From contig JBHJMN010000012.1 of NCBI GenBank assembly GCA_042219835.1, forward strand, positions 1-64,000: DNA of 64,000 nucleotides, given 5' to 3'. Positions within the stretch are counted from its first letter, which is position 1, and each line of letters starts with the position of its first letter. Made by a program: the position numbers and the translations under genes. The notes below the pieces were generated by a model, which searched no databases, had not been told where the DNA came from, and saw nothing but the letters and a program-made list of their open reading frames with translations. Shown here piece after piece: positions 26,545-33,765 of this stretch. The DNA is from Paenibacillus_G elgii_A (GTDB lineage Bacteria; Bacillota; Bacilli; Paenibacillales; NBRC-103111).

Positions 26545-26745
26545 CTATTCCATAAGTTCGTTCTGTTTCAGGGCGTCTTCTATAGCTCCTCTGGCTGCCT
26601 CAAACGTTCGGATGACATCCGCTTTCAATGCCGGATCTACAGCCATGAATAGAAGTTGTATCAGCCCATGTTCCAACATGTGGTCGATGTCTTCGAGCGA
26701 ATCTCTGAGCCTTTCTACTTCAGCCCTGAAATGCGTGTTCTGCAT
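26545..26745 (-). CDS. Hypothetical helical phage protein
   Basis: A 66-residue, mostly helical, acidic protein (RAEVERLRDSLEDIDHMLEH near the start). No family recognised. The ATG at 26745 follows GGCGGTGG, inside a leader whose upstream 22 bases are repeated at 27056-27077. Confidence 0.55.
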   Translation of the reverse strand: MQNTHFRAEVERLRDSLEDIDHMLEHGLIQLLFMAVDPALKADVIRTFEAARGAIEDALKQNELME

Positions 26746-26758
26746 CCCATATCCACCG

Positions 26759-26780
26759 CCTATTCCTTGTATTTCTGTAT
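26759..26780 (-). repeat. Duplicated 22-base early-gene leader, copy 1
   Basis: On the minus strand this reads ATACAGAAATACAAGGAATAGG ending just before the ribosome binding site of the gene at 26545-26745. The same 22 bases occur exactly at 27056-27077 before the next gene upstream. Confidence 0.85.
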
Positions 26781-26790
26781 CAAACGCTGT

Positions 26791-27051
26791 TCATCCTAAA
26801 TCTGCCCTCACGTCGCCAGAAACTTTTGTTTCAAAACGTGCGTCTCCATCACGCATGTCCTCATGATTCAACTTTTCACCATTTCGTCTCGCCGTCATTC
26901 TGACCGCCCCGTCTCCATCCACATAGATAGAAATTGTTCGTGAGGAACCGATATTTCCGAGTTCTTCGATTCTTCCAAATACTCGTTCCAAGACATCTAG
27001 TTGTTTTGGAGTTCCAGAAATCTCATATGTTCTTGTCTCCACTTCAAGCAC
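26791..27051 (-). CDS. Hypothetical phage early protein
   Basis: An 86-residue soluble protein with a β-rich N-terminal part (RTISIYVDGDGAVRMTARRN) and an acidic C terminus. No family recognised. The start could be the GTG at 27051 or, with better spacing from GGGAGC, the GTG at 27042. Confidence 0.55.
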   Translation of the reverse strand: MLEVETRTYEISGTPKQLDVLERVFGRIEELGNIGSSRTISIYVDGDGAVRMTARRNGEKLNHEDMRDGDARFETKVSGDVRADLG

Positions 27052-27055
27052 GCTC

Positions 27056-27077
27056 CCTATTCCTTGTATTTCTGTAT
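27056..27077 (-). repeat. Duplicated 22-base early-gene leader, copy 2
   Basis: Exact copy of 26759-26780. It lies between the stop of the gene at 27078 and the start of the gene at 27051 and supplies the upstream part of that gene's ribosome binding region. Confidence 0.85.
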
Positions 27078-27341
27078 TCAGCCTGCGAGCTCACGCCGAC
27101 GACGTTCAAACTCGGTAATGCAAGCCGATTCCAGTTCCTCGATCTCCCCGAAGTCTTTCACTTCAGCCACGATGTAATGCGGGATGATCAAAAACTCGGT
27201 TCCACATTCGCTGCAAGCTGGCCTTGCGAAAGCATAGCATCCGTATTTTTCGTCGGTTTGGATGTCATCGAAGTCGAAATTATCGAATACGACGAAACCC
27301 CTGCATCCTGGTTGATTGCATTTATGTGCTTCGATTGCCAC
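27078..27341 (-). CDS. Zinc-ribbon hypothetical phage protein
   Basis: An 87-residue protein with two cysteine pairs, CNQPGC near residue 8 and CSEC near residue 43, spaced like a zinc ribbon. The C-terminal half is an acidic helix. Such proteins often bind nucleic acid or partners, but no specific role can be named. The GTG at 27341 follows GGAGGG by six bases. Confidence 0.6.
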   Translation of the reverse strand: MAIEAHKCNQPGCRGFVVFDNFDFDDIQTDEKYGCYAFARPACSECGTEFLIIPHYIVAEVKDFGEIEELESACITEFERRRRELAG

Positions 27342-27352
27342 GTTCAGCCCTC

Positions 27353-27550
27353 CTATTCAGTTTCTTGTGATGCCTTGATACGAATATATCGTCCCGTCGA
27401 ATCTGTGACGGCCTCTACGGTTCCATAGCCGATCTCAGCGATATATGCGACTTCCTTTTCGATCTGCTCGGTAGTCAAGGTTGTGGGGTATTCTTTTCTC
27501 CAGACGCATTTTCCGTTTGCGAAAAAGTCAGTAGTCACGATTTTAGGCAT
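27353..27550 (-). CDS. Hypothetical phage early protein
   Basis: A 65-residue protein of unknown function starting with PKIVTTDFFANGKCVWRKEY. The ATG at 27550 overlaps the upstream gene by eight bases and follows a GGGGAG site. Its last residues (KASQETE) repeat those found near the end of the upstream gene; the underlying 19 bases are a direct repeat. Confidence 0.6.
   Translation of the reverse strand: MPKIVTTDFFANGKCVWRKEYPTTLTTEQIEKEVAYIAEIGYGTVEAVTDSTGRYIRIKASQETE
27357..27375. repeat. 19-base direct repeat at gene ends, copy 1
   Basis: TCAGTTTCTTGTGATGCCT occurs here and again at 27565-27583. Both copies encode ASQETE near the C termini of adjacent genes, suggesting a small past duplication or recombination between gene ends. 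Confidence 0.8.
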
Positions 27551-27992
27551 TGTATTTGCTCCCCTCAGTTTCTTGTGATGCCTCATCAGGCTCTAAGTCA
27601 ACAGGGCCAGAATTCATGCTTCTGACGATATCGTCTTCGTCTGCCTGATTGATCCGATCTAAGGCTTCTGTGGCAATATCGCAAGCATCTTGGTGTTTGA
27701 TGAGGCCCAACGCTTCTACTGCTATTGCCAGTGAATGATTCAATCGTTCGCTCTCCGCACCCAACGCCTCCGCCTCTGCGAGTAGGTTGTCGTATGCCTT
27801 CTGGGATTCGTTGATCTGGTGCCGCTGTTGCTGAACGATCTGGGAAAGTTTCTTTAGTGCATGGCTGATAATCACGTCATCGTCGTCTGGGTGGACTGGA
27901 ATATGCACTCTTTGTTCCCCGCGTACCATTCGGCCTAATGCTTCCTGCGCCTTTTCCAGCAGCTCCGTGATCTGTTCTGGAGTGTATTTCAT
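27543..27992 (-). CDS. Hypothetical coiled-coil phage protein
   Basis: A 149-residue, strongly helical protein with a long coil through LSQIVQQQRHQINESQKAYD and the following 30 residues. It ends in ASQETEGSKYNA, sharing a 19-base repeat with the next gene. No known domain was recognised. Confidence 0.6.
   Translation of the reverse strand: MKYTPEQITELLEKAQEALGRMVRGEQRVHIPVHPDDDDVIISHALKKLSQIVQQQRHQINESQKAYDNLLAEAEALGAESERLNHSLAIAVEALGLIKHQDACDIATEALDRINQADEDDIVRSMNSGPVDLEPDEASQETEGSKYNA
27565..27583. repeat. 19-base direct repeat at gene ends, copy 2
   Basis: Exact copy of 27357-27375, located near the 3' end of the gene at 27543-27992. Confidence 0.8.
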
Positions 27993-28405
27993 GGCTGTTC
28001 ACCTTCCCCTATCTTTGCTAGGACCGATCGGGCGCGATGCCCGCTGTCCGCTTGGATATTTGAATATGTCCCAATGGCTGCGCCGCCGAACATTCGGTGA
28101 TTCTTATCGTCTCCGTACCATTCCAGTACCTCGCGCATGGCGGTGTTGGCTGCCTCAAGCTCCTCGCACTGCCGGATGACTTCGTTTTTAAGGATCATTT
28201 CGTTGCTTCGGCCCACCCTGATAGCGTCTCTTTCTTCGGTGAGACGGTCGATCTCGTCCAGATGAGCATTGTGCATTCGGACCAACTGCCGAGCATTCGG
28301 GAAAAGCGAGTCGTCAACCGGCTTTTCAGGCTTCGTAAATCCAAATCTTTTGTATATGTCCCAACATTCGCTCACTGTTTTCGGTTCTTCCATGTGTTGG
28401 CTCAT
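27989..28405 (-). CDS. Hypothetical phage early protein
   Basis: A 138-residue protein with a central helical region (HLDEIDRLTEERDAIRVGRS) that could form a coil. No family recognised. It overlaps the genes on both sides by four bases. Confidence 0.6.
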   Translation of the reverse strand: MSQHMEEPKTVSECWDIYKRFGFTKPEKPVDDSLFPNARQLVRMHNAHLDEIDRLTEERDAIRVGRSNEMILKNEVIRQCEELEAANTAMREVLEWYGDDKNHRMFGGAAIGTYSNIQADSGHRARSVLAKIGEGEQP

Positions 28406-28557
28406 ACGTTCCCTCCGTCATCTTTTGGAATGTCATTCTTTTCGATCCCCAACCCATACTTGGCCTGACTGCGAGCGAATTCATCTTTTGAGATTTCAAG
28501 GATATTGCGAAGTGCCGCCTCCATGCGGCGATATTTTTCTAATGAAATTTGGCTCAT
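28402..28557 (-). CDS. Hypothetical 51-residue phage protein
   Basis: A short frame with a credible sequence: SLEKYRRMEAALRNILEISK at the start, which looks like a helix, then a Lys/Asp/Gly-rich end. Its stop overlaps the downstream start (ATGA) and its start overlaps the stop of the next upstream small gene. Translational coupling on both sides supports it as a real gene. Confidence 0.65.
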   Translation of the reverse strand: MSQISLEKYRRMEAALRNILEISKDEFARSQAKYGLGIEKNDIPKDDGGNV

Positions 28558-28688
28558 CCCTGTTCCCCTCCGTCCTCGTCAATGAACCCTAGCTCTTCGG
28601 CGCATGAATCACATGTATCTTCAAACAAAGTATCATCGTGCGCAATGTCTACAGCACATATATTGCAGTAGATACGATCTTTTTCCAC
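28554..28688 (-). CDS. Hypothetical 44-residue zinc-ribbon phage protein
   Basis: This tiny frame starts at a GTG directly after the upstream stop, with GAGGAGG in front. It has two cysteine pairs, CNIC at residues 8-11 and CDSC at 26-29, spaced like a zinc ribbon, and an acidic tail. Its role is unknown. Confidence 0.65.
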   Translation of the reverse strand: MEKDRIYCNICAVDIAHDDTLFEDTCDSCAEELGFIDEDGGEQG

Positions 28689-29063
28689 TTAGCTTCCTCC
28701 TCTCAAGGCTAGGAGAGCAGCCCGGCAGCGGTCGGCTGCGGATGCGTGGATGAGGGCGAATATGTCTTCTGGGGATGGGGGCTCGTAGGCATATACACCA
28801 ACGAAATGCATCAGAAAAATTACATACCGCGCGCGTAGCTCGTCGTCCATGGAGAGAATTTTCGCTTCAACTTCCCATGCTGCGGATATATCACGACTGA
28901 AATCCGGGCAATCATCCCATGCTTCTGCTTCCGTTTTGCGTTCGCCATTTCGCGGATCAGCATAGTCCGCAGCTATTGCATCGAAATTCTCATCGACTAG
29001 CATAAAATAGCATCTTTCTTCGAAATCCTTGTCATAGTGATATATTTGCCAGTTCAAAGGCAT
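28689..29063 (-). CDS. Hypothetical phage early protein
   Basis: A 124-residue acidic protein with QIYHYDKDFEERCYFMLVDE near the start and a helical C-terminal half. No family recognised. The ATG at 29063 is used although its GAAGAAGG site is close; the in-frame codon at 29105 lies inside the upstream gene. Confidence 0.5.
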   Translation of the reverse strand: MPLNWQIYHYDKDFEERCYFMLVDENFDAIAADYADPRNGERKTEAEAWDDCPDFSRDISAAWEVEAKILSMDDELRARYVIFLMHFVGVYAYEPPSPEDIFALIHASAADRCRAALLALRGGS

Positions 29064-29172
29064 GGCCTTCTTCGGGGTACTCGGTCTCATAAATCGCGTA
29101 TCCATCCTCTATGCCCTGAGCCTTAAAAAATTTAACTGCCTCAACAACAATTGGGTTTCTTTGAAATTTCAT
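29032..29172 (-). CDS. Small phage protein with MKxxxxPVVVEA-type start
   Basis: A 46-residue frame starting KFQRNPIVVEAVKFF, the conserved opening of a small phage protein family that usually has about 90 residues and a PGDY segment later. That later part is missing here, so this may be a shortened member. The ATG at 29172 follows GGGAGC across an A-tract. Confidence 0.55.
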   Translation of the reverse strand: MKFQRNPIVVEAVKFFKAQGIEDGYAIYETEYPEEGHAFELANISL

Positions 29173-29227
29173 TTTTTTTTTCGCTCCCTTTTTGTGGGGA
29201 GAAGGCTTATTGACCTTCTCCAGTATA

Positions 29228-30427
29228 TCAACCTGTTGGCAACCCGGTCCGATGATTCCATGTGATTTGATGATATGGAATCTTGTCATATTTGCCTCGC
29301 ATTCCTGCCGGACGTTGATCGAAGAACTGCCCGATCTCTCCGGCATCAATTAGCCACGGTGCTTGCTCTGCATCCATCTCCCATTGTTTACGGATACGTT
29401 CTATCAATTCTTCTGAGAAGAATAATGGCTGCGGCTCGCCCCCGTGCTTTGTTGCAAGGTATTCGTTTTCGGCCTGAGCTTCCATAAACAAATCGAATAG
29501 CCTCATGCGTGCCCGAATGTTGAAATTGCCTTCTCCAAAGTAAAGCTTTTGTCCATCCCTCATGTATCCGGCCCGGTTCTCTTCCTGCTTATACATGTCT
29601 ATCATTACGTCTCGGAGGCGAACATACGGCTGAAACCATGGGTATTTTTTCGCCAGCTCCCGAGATGACTTGTCGATCGTCACTACCGGGCAAATGATAC
29701 AACCGAACCGCGCGCCGCATGGATCGTCTACCTTCTCACCTTTGCCCGCCTTCCGGCCCCGTAGTCCACACTCGCCGGTAGCATCTTTGTATAAGTTAGC
29801 TACGTCCTGCAGGTCACCCCATGGTGCCCGTTTGATTGCGATATAGCTCCAAACGTCTTCAAGTGTGAAATCTACTATTGGCATGAATGTTCCATTGTCT
29901 CCGAAATATTTATCGATCTGAAAAGATTTAATCGATTCCGCTCGTGTAGTCGACTCGCTTGATCGTACACCTAGAATTCTTAGTTGAGGTTTGGCACTCT
30001 CAATAAAACGTTTTTGAGGTTCAATCTTCAACCGTTCCGTACACCATCGGTTCGTCCGGGCCTCCGGCAGCACATATCCAAGTCCAAGCACAAGAAACAG
30101 GAATGTATTCTCGTTGTCCGCCTCAACCTCTACGATCTCAATGGGGAGGTTGAATGCCTGTATGATCTTTCGCTGCCGTTGTAGCTCCAACTGCTTAACA
30201 TGGTCCGTTGTGAAATCCAGTCGCGTTTGGGCTGATGTAAGGTATATCTTGCGTTTTCGCTGGGCCGGCTTGAGCGCAAGCAACGCCTCGAAAGTGATCG
30301 CAGCCGTAACGCTTGAATCCTTACCACCGCTATAACTGAGCGCCCAAGTGCCGGGCCGGGAGTCATCTGTATATGCTTGTAGGATCGCTGCCAACGATGC
30401 CGTCGCTTTGCTGCGCCAGTCCTCCAT
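29228..30427 (-). CDS. DndC-like phosphoadenosine phosphosulfate reductase-family protein
   Basis: A 399-residue PP-loop protein. The ATP-binding loop is SGGKDS at residues 33-38. Further family features are WCTERLK (about 128), GVRSSEST (about 153) and a cysteine cluster around CGLRGRK and CGARFGCIICP (residues about 233-258), which could hold an Fe-S centre as in DndC. DndC proteins act in DNA phosphorothioation, but no dndB, D or E gene is near, so a standalone phage role (nucleotide or DNA modification, or counter-defence) is inferred. It lies next to an adenine methylase gene. Confidence 0.75.
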   Translation of the reverse strand: MEDWRSKATASLAAILQAYTDDSRPGTWALSYSGGKDSSVTAAITFEALLALKPAQRKRKIYLTSAQTRLDFTTDHVKQLELQRQRKIIQAFNLPIEIVEVEADNENTFLFLVLGLGYVLPEARTNRWCTERLKIEPQKRFIESAKPQLRILGVRSSESTTRAESIKSFQIDKYFGDNGTFMPIVDFTLEDVWSYIAIKRAPWGDLQDVANLYKDATGECGLRGRKAGKGEKVDDPCGARFGCIICPVVTIDKSSRELAKKYPWFQPYVRLRDVMIDMYKQEENRAGYMRDGQKLYFGEGNFNIRARMRLFDLFMEAQAENEYLATKHGGEPQPLFFSEELIERIRKQWEMDAEQAPWLIDAGEIGQFFDQRPAGMRGKYDKIPYHQITWNHRTGLPTG

Positions 30428-30455
30428 CCGGTATCATCCTCTCCTCAAAATATCC

Positions 30456-31271
30456 TTAGAAAAGCGTGAGTTGCCTTCCTATGCTCTCGGCTGCGACTGG
30501 GTTGATCCATAGGACTTCGGTCCGAATCTCGCCAGCCTCGGCTTGCACACGCTTTGTCTCTCGTCTCCAATGCTGCAGCATCTCGTCATACAGTGGATGG
30601 GCGTACCCCGAAAGCAGCACTGGTCCCGGATGGCCTTCCAGAGCCTGAAGCAGCTCCACATGATCAACTTCCGTCATTTCGTCCTCGTACATCTTTCCGC
30701 GCCTTGTATCAAGCAGATACGGCGGATCAGCATAGATCAAAACGTTGGGTTTATGGTATCGCTCAATGACCTTCAAAGCCGGCTCGCGCTCGATTTGGAC
30801 ACCCTGTAACCGCTCTGCGGCTTCCAAAATCTTGCTGGGAAGGTCCGTCCATTCCTTGGCTGGAGACAAGGGCCTACTATCCCAATCCACTACATGCCGC
30901 CATCCTGTTTTCCGGTTAGTTTTCACCCATCTTGCCATCCAGCAGCGGACCAAGAATACCCGGGCACGTTCAACGTCACTGATATCTGCAGGAGGCGTGT
31001 AGGATGCCTCGTATTCCTCACGAGCGTACGGAGTCCAACGGACAGCCTCCGCAAGCTCGTCGCGCCTATCGCGGATGACTCGAAATAGATTGGTGATGCT
31101 ACCGTTCAGGTCGTTCACTGTCTCCAGTTTTGATCGAGGCTTGTTAAACAGGGGAGCGCCGCTGCCGAAGTACGGCTCCAGATACGTCGTATGCGGCGGC
31201 ATATGAGAGATGATCCATTCCGCCATGCTCCACTTGCTGCCGGGGTAGTGTAGTATCCTTGGTACCCCCAT
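30456..31271 (-). CDS. DNA adenine methylase (D12 class)
   Basis: This 271-residue protein has the D12-class N6-adenine methyltransferase motifs: LEPYFGSG (SAM binding, residues 31-38) and the catalytic DPPY at 182-185. An N-terminal HYPGSKW segment is also typical. It would methylate adenine in a short site, protecting phage DNA or affecting replication. It is adjacent to the DndC-like gene and the HNH nuclease gene. The target sequence cannot be read from the protein. Confidence 0.9.
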   Translation of the reverse strand: MGVPRILHYPGSKWSMAEWIISHMPPHTTYLEPYFGSGAPLFNKPRSKLETVNDLNGSITNLFRVIRDRRDELAEAVRWTPYAREEYEASYTPPADISDVERARVFLVRCWMARWVKTNRKTGWRHVVDWDSRPLSPAKEWTDLPSKILEAAERLQGVQIEREPALKVIERYHKPNVLIYADPPYLLDTRRGKMYEDEMTEVDHVELLQALEGHPGPVLLSGYAHPLYDEMLQHWRRETKRVQAEAGEIRTEVLWINPVAAESIGRQLTLF

Positions 31272-31332
31272 TTAGGTATCATCCTCTCCTTGGGGAGCCG
31301 AAACTCCCCGATATATTCTTGATTCGGCCGCT

Positions 31333-32007
31333 TTATGATAGGCCGATGTAGTCCTCAATGGCCGTCTGATTTTTGTCTTCGCACGGCTGCAAATCCTGCG
31401 TTGGTATGTCGAAAAGCTTCCGCAGCAGCACCATGGGTTTTTCATGTGCCACAAGCTGATCGATGATGCGAGCATGCTTCTTCGTCAAGGCTTGTCCGCG
31501 CCAGCTTGTTACGATCTCAACGAGGCATTTCGCGATCTGATCGCGTTCCTGTTGTTTCGCTGCTGCCTCCCGTTCAGCCTCGATTCGCTTGGCATGCTCC
31601 GCCCAATCCTGTTCGTCATACCAGAAATACGGTCCGTATCTCTGTTCCCATTCTCTGATCCAGTGCTGCAGCTCTGATTCGTCAATCTGGATTCTGTCAT
31701 GGCATTCTCCGCTAAGCCGCATGCCGTTTGTTTTCACGCCCCGGCCGCTGCGACCTCGGGGCATGACGTGGTGGGTGGTTTCCCCTGGTCGTCCGCAGCC
31801 GCATTGACAAAGGCCGCCGGACTCTTCGATCAATTCCCTGACAACCTTCGGTGGAAACTCGTTCCGATCTGCTGCTGACGGACGGCTGCGATGGTGGGAG
31901 AAAAGATTTTGCTTCCATTCCGGAAGAGATTTCTTTTCCTTTTTTCGCTGAAGGCTATTGTACGATTTTCTTTCTTTTGGTTTACGCTCCGGCTTTGGAA
32001 ATATCAC
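31333..32007 (-). CDS. HNH-family nuclease
   Basis: A 224-residue protein with a Cys/His-rich HNH core at residues about 65-110: LCQCGCGRP, then TTHHVMPRGRSGRG and LSGECHDRIQ. The N terminus is basic and the C-terminal half helical. HNH proteins in phages cut DNA in packaging, recombination or homing. Its position among replication and recombination genes favours a DNA-processing role. The GTG at 32007 has a GGGGGT site. Confidence 0.8.
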   Translation of the reverse strand: MIFPKPERKPKERKSYNSLQRKKEKKSLPEWKQNLFSHHRSRPSAADRNEFPPKVVRELIEESGGLCQCGCGRPGETTHHVMPRGRSGRGVKTNGMRLSGECHDRIQIDESELQHWIREWEQRYGPYFWYDEQDWAEHAKRIEAEREAAAKQQERDQIAKCLVEIVTSWRGQALTKKHARIIDQLVAHEKPMVLLRKLFDIPTQDLQPCEDKNQTAIEDYIGLS

Positions 32008-32036
32008 ATTCCGTACCCCCTAAAGCTATTGGCCCC

Positions 32037-32555
32037 CTAAATGCACCAAATTTTATTTACGACAGGCAACCAATCGACTGGAACAAGTCCAAACTTCACT
32101 ACCTCGGCGTGTACGTCCAAAGCTTCCATCGAAATGCTTTTGCAACCTCGAACCCCATCTTCCCGGCGATCCCAGAAAGTTTTGAATGTCGGATAAGGCA
32201 GCAGGTAGATCGTGTTTACTTGCACTAATTTAATGAGTACAAAGGCGATGCCGCCCAATAAATGACACTTGGCAAGATACTCGACTTGATGATCGGAAAT
32301 GTTATCTAGGTCAAACCTTGGCGCTTTCTTTACTTGCTTTGCTTCGAAAACCACTGATCGGCCACCGCTCAACGTACCGTCAAAATCAACAGTAGAAGGT
32401 TTTTCGTAAAATCCCGACAACTTACCTTTTACGTTTTTAACTACTCGTACCGGAGTCGGTCGCTTGTTTACGATTGCCAACCCTTTGGCTTCATAGACGC
32501 TATTGCTGCGCTCTATGAGTGCTTCAAAGTCCATCCCTCTGTTGGCATGTGTCAA
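32037..32555 (-). CDS. recU: Holliday junction resolvase RecU
   Basis: A 172-residue RecU-type nuclease. Family features are the NRGMDFEALIERSN start, the catalytic patch PSTVDFDGT with VVFEAKQVK, and ISDHQVEYLAKCHLLGGIAF followed by IYLLPYPTF. It would cut four-way junctions formed during phage recombination or replication. The start is a TTG at 32555, six bases after AAGGAGGAT-type sequence, overlapping the stop of the upstream small gene by four bases. Confidence 0.9.
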   Translation of the reverse strand: MTHANRGMDFEALIERSNSVYEAKGLAIVNKRPTPVRVVKNVKGKLSGFYEKPSTVDFDGTLSGGRSVVFEAKQVKKAPRFDLDNISDHQVEYLAKCHLLGGIAFVLIKLVQVNTIYLLPYPTFKTFWDRREDGVRGCKSISMEALDVHAEVVKFGLVPVDWLPVVNKIWCI

Positions 32556-32773
32556 GCACGCATCCTCCTTCCCCAAGCCCCTCCAGGGCGTTCAGAAATT
32601 GCCCCACATCTACAGCGGTCCATTGCTAATATGGCTACCTCGTCGGGGTCGCGGTTAAATGCCTTGGCAATTTCCTTGATGCTTAGCCCATCGTTCCAAG
32701 CCTGTTCAAACGATGCCACTTCACTTTCTCGCCAATCGAAATCTAAATCGTTGCAAGCGATATAAACGCTCAT
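32552..32773 (-). CDS. Hypothetical HTH-like small phage protein
   Basis: A 73-residue protein with FEQAWNDGLSIKEIAKAFNR followed by DPDEVAILAMD, which looks like a helix-turn-helix of the kind that binds DNA. It ends in CRCGAISERPGG. It overlaps recU by four bases and begins right after the upstream stop. The role is unknown. Confidence 0.6.
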   Translation of the reverse strand: MSVYIACNDLDFDWRESEVASFEQAWNDGLSIKEIAKAFNRDPDEVAILAMDRCRCGAISERPGGAWGRRMRA

Positions 32774-32944
32774 TTAACCCCCACCTTCCTGTCCCCAGCC
32801 AATCACCAAGCTTTGGCCGGGATGATAATCAGGATGATCCTCTGGCAACTCTGGAACCGAGCATAAAGGACAAGGTAAGAAACTTAACACCCATTTCTTG
32901 GTGCTGGACAATACAACCCCGCGTTCGTCGCACAATTTGCACAT
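32774..32944 (-). CDS. Hypothetical 56-residue zinc-ribbon phage protein
   Basis: The frame carries two cysteine pairs, CKLC at residues 2-5 and CPLC at 25-28, with the spacing of a zinc ribbon. Its stop is the base after the next gene's start codon and AGAGG lies before its ATG. Position between a DnaC-like gene and the HTH-like gene suggests a replication accessory, which is only inference. Confidence 0.65.
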   Translation of the reverse strand: MCKLCDERGVVLSSTKKWVLSFLPCPLCSVPELPEDHPDYHPGQSLVIGWGQEGGG

Positions 32945-32946
32945 AG

Positions 32947-33765
32947 TTAAAACCTCTTGTTTTTTATTCGATAGTCTTCGCCTTCGATGCGGATCGGCTT
33001 TGTATTCATCATCATGCGACTAAAGTTCCGCTGCCCAACCTTTGCCGCCAGCTCATCCGCCCGTAGGTTAGTGGTGTATATCGTGCTCCGTCCGCTCCGT
33101 CCGTCGATGATTTCAAAGAGCTTTTCAGTCGCCCATGTCTCGCCCTGTTCATCTCTCCGGGCCTTCTCGGCCCCGATGTCGTCCAGTGCGAGCAGGTCAA
33201 CTTTTGATAACACATCAAGCAGTTCAGCCTCTGTTACGTCGCTATCTCGGTTATATGTGCTCTTGATGATGGTAAGCATCTTAGGCACCGAAACAAAGAC
33301 AGCCGCAAACCCTCGGGTACGCAATGCTTTGCATATGGCATAGGTCAAATGAGACTTGCCGAGACCGTACATACCTGCGTACAGGAGATTCATGGGGTTA
33401 GTAAGGCTAAACCCTTGGACATACTCCTTTGATAGCTCTAAAGCCCGCTGGAGCGTATCTGTGCTTGCTTCGAAGTTTTCCAAGCTTGCTGCCTCTAAAT
33501 CCGGGTTTACTGTGCTATACCGTTCCACAATCCGCTTGATTCTGCTTTCCTGCTGCATCTGTTTTGCTTCCCGGGCTTGTTCGTTTTCCCAGCAGACGCA
33601 CCCATTTTTGTAGGTTATCAGTTTACCCTTCTGTGGCTCGCCAAGGATCGGTCCTTGCATCGAGACCACTTCGTTTCCACAGCCTGCGCACAAATGGCGA
33701 CCAACCTCAGAAGCCGAAGTCGATTCCGGCATTATTGCTTTGAGGACTTCCCCCATTGACTTCAC
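32947..33765 (-). CDS. DnaC-like helicase loader ATPase
   Basis: A 272-residue AAA+ protein. A Cys-rich N terminus (CAGC about 26, CVC about 56) may bind zinc. The Walker A motif is GMYGLGKSHL (about 130-139), Walker B LLALDDIGAEK (about 190-200), and sensor 1 TIYTTNLRADEL. It would load the replicative helicase at the phage origin in tandem with the upstream DnaD-like protein. The GTG at 33765 is used, six bases after GAGGTG; 59 bases overlap the upstream gene. Confidence 0.85.
   Translation of the reverse strand: MKSMGEVLKAIMPESTSASEVGRHLCAGCGNEVVSMQGPILGEPQKGKLITYKNGCVCWENEQAREAKQMQQESRIKRIVERYSTVNPDLEAASLENFEASTDTLQRALELSKEYVQGFSLTNPMNLLYAGMYGLGKSHLTYAICKALRTRGFAAVFVSVPKMLTIIKSTYNRDSDVTEAELLDVLSKVDLLALDDIGAEKARRDEQGETWATEKLFEIIDGRSGRSTIYTTNLRADELAAKVGQRNFSRMMMNTKPIRIEGEDYRIKNKRF

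Noticed and set aside
29200..29223. Perfect inverted repeat GGAGAAGG/CCTTCTCC as a terminator after the DndC-like gene
   Set aside because: No T-tract follows on either strand, so it may only form a hairpin without a termination role.
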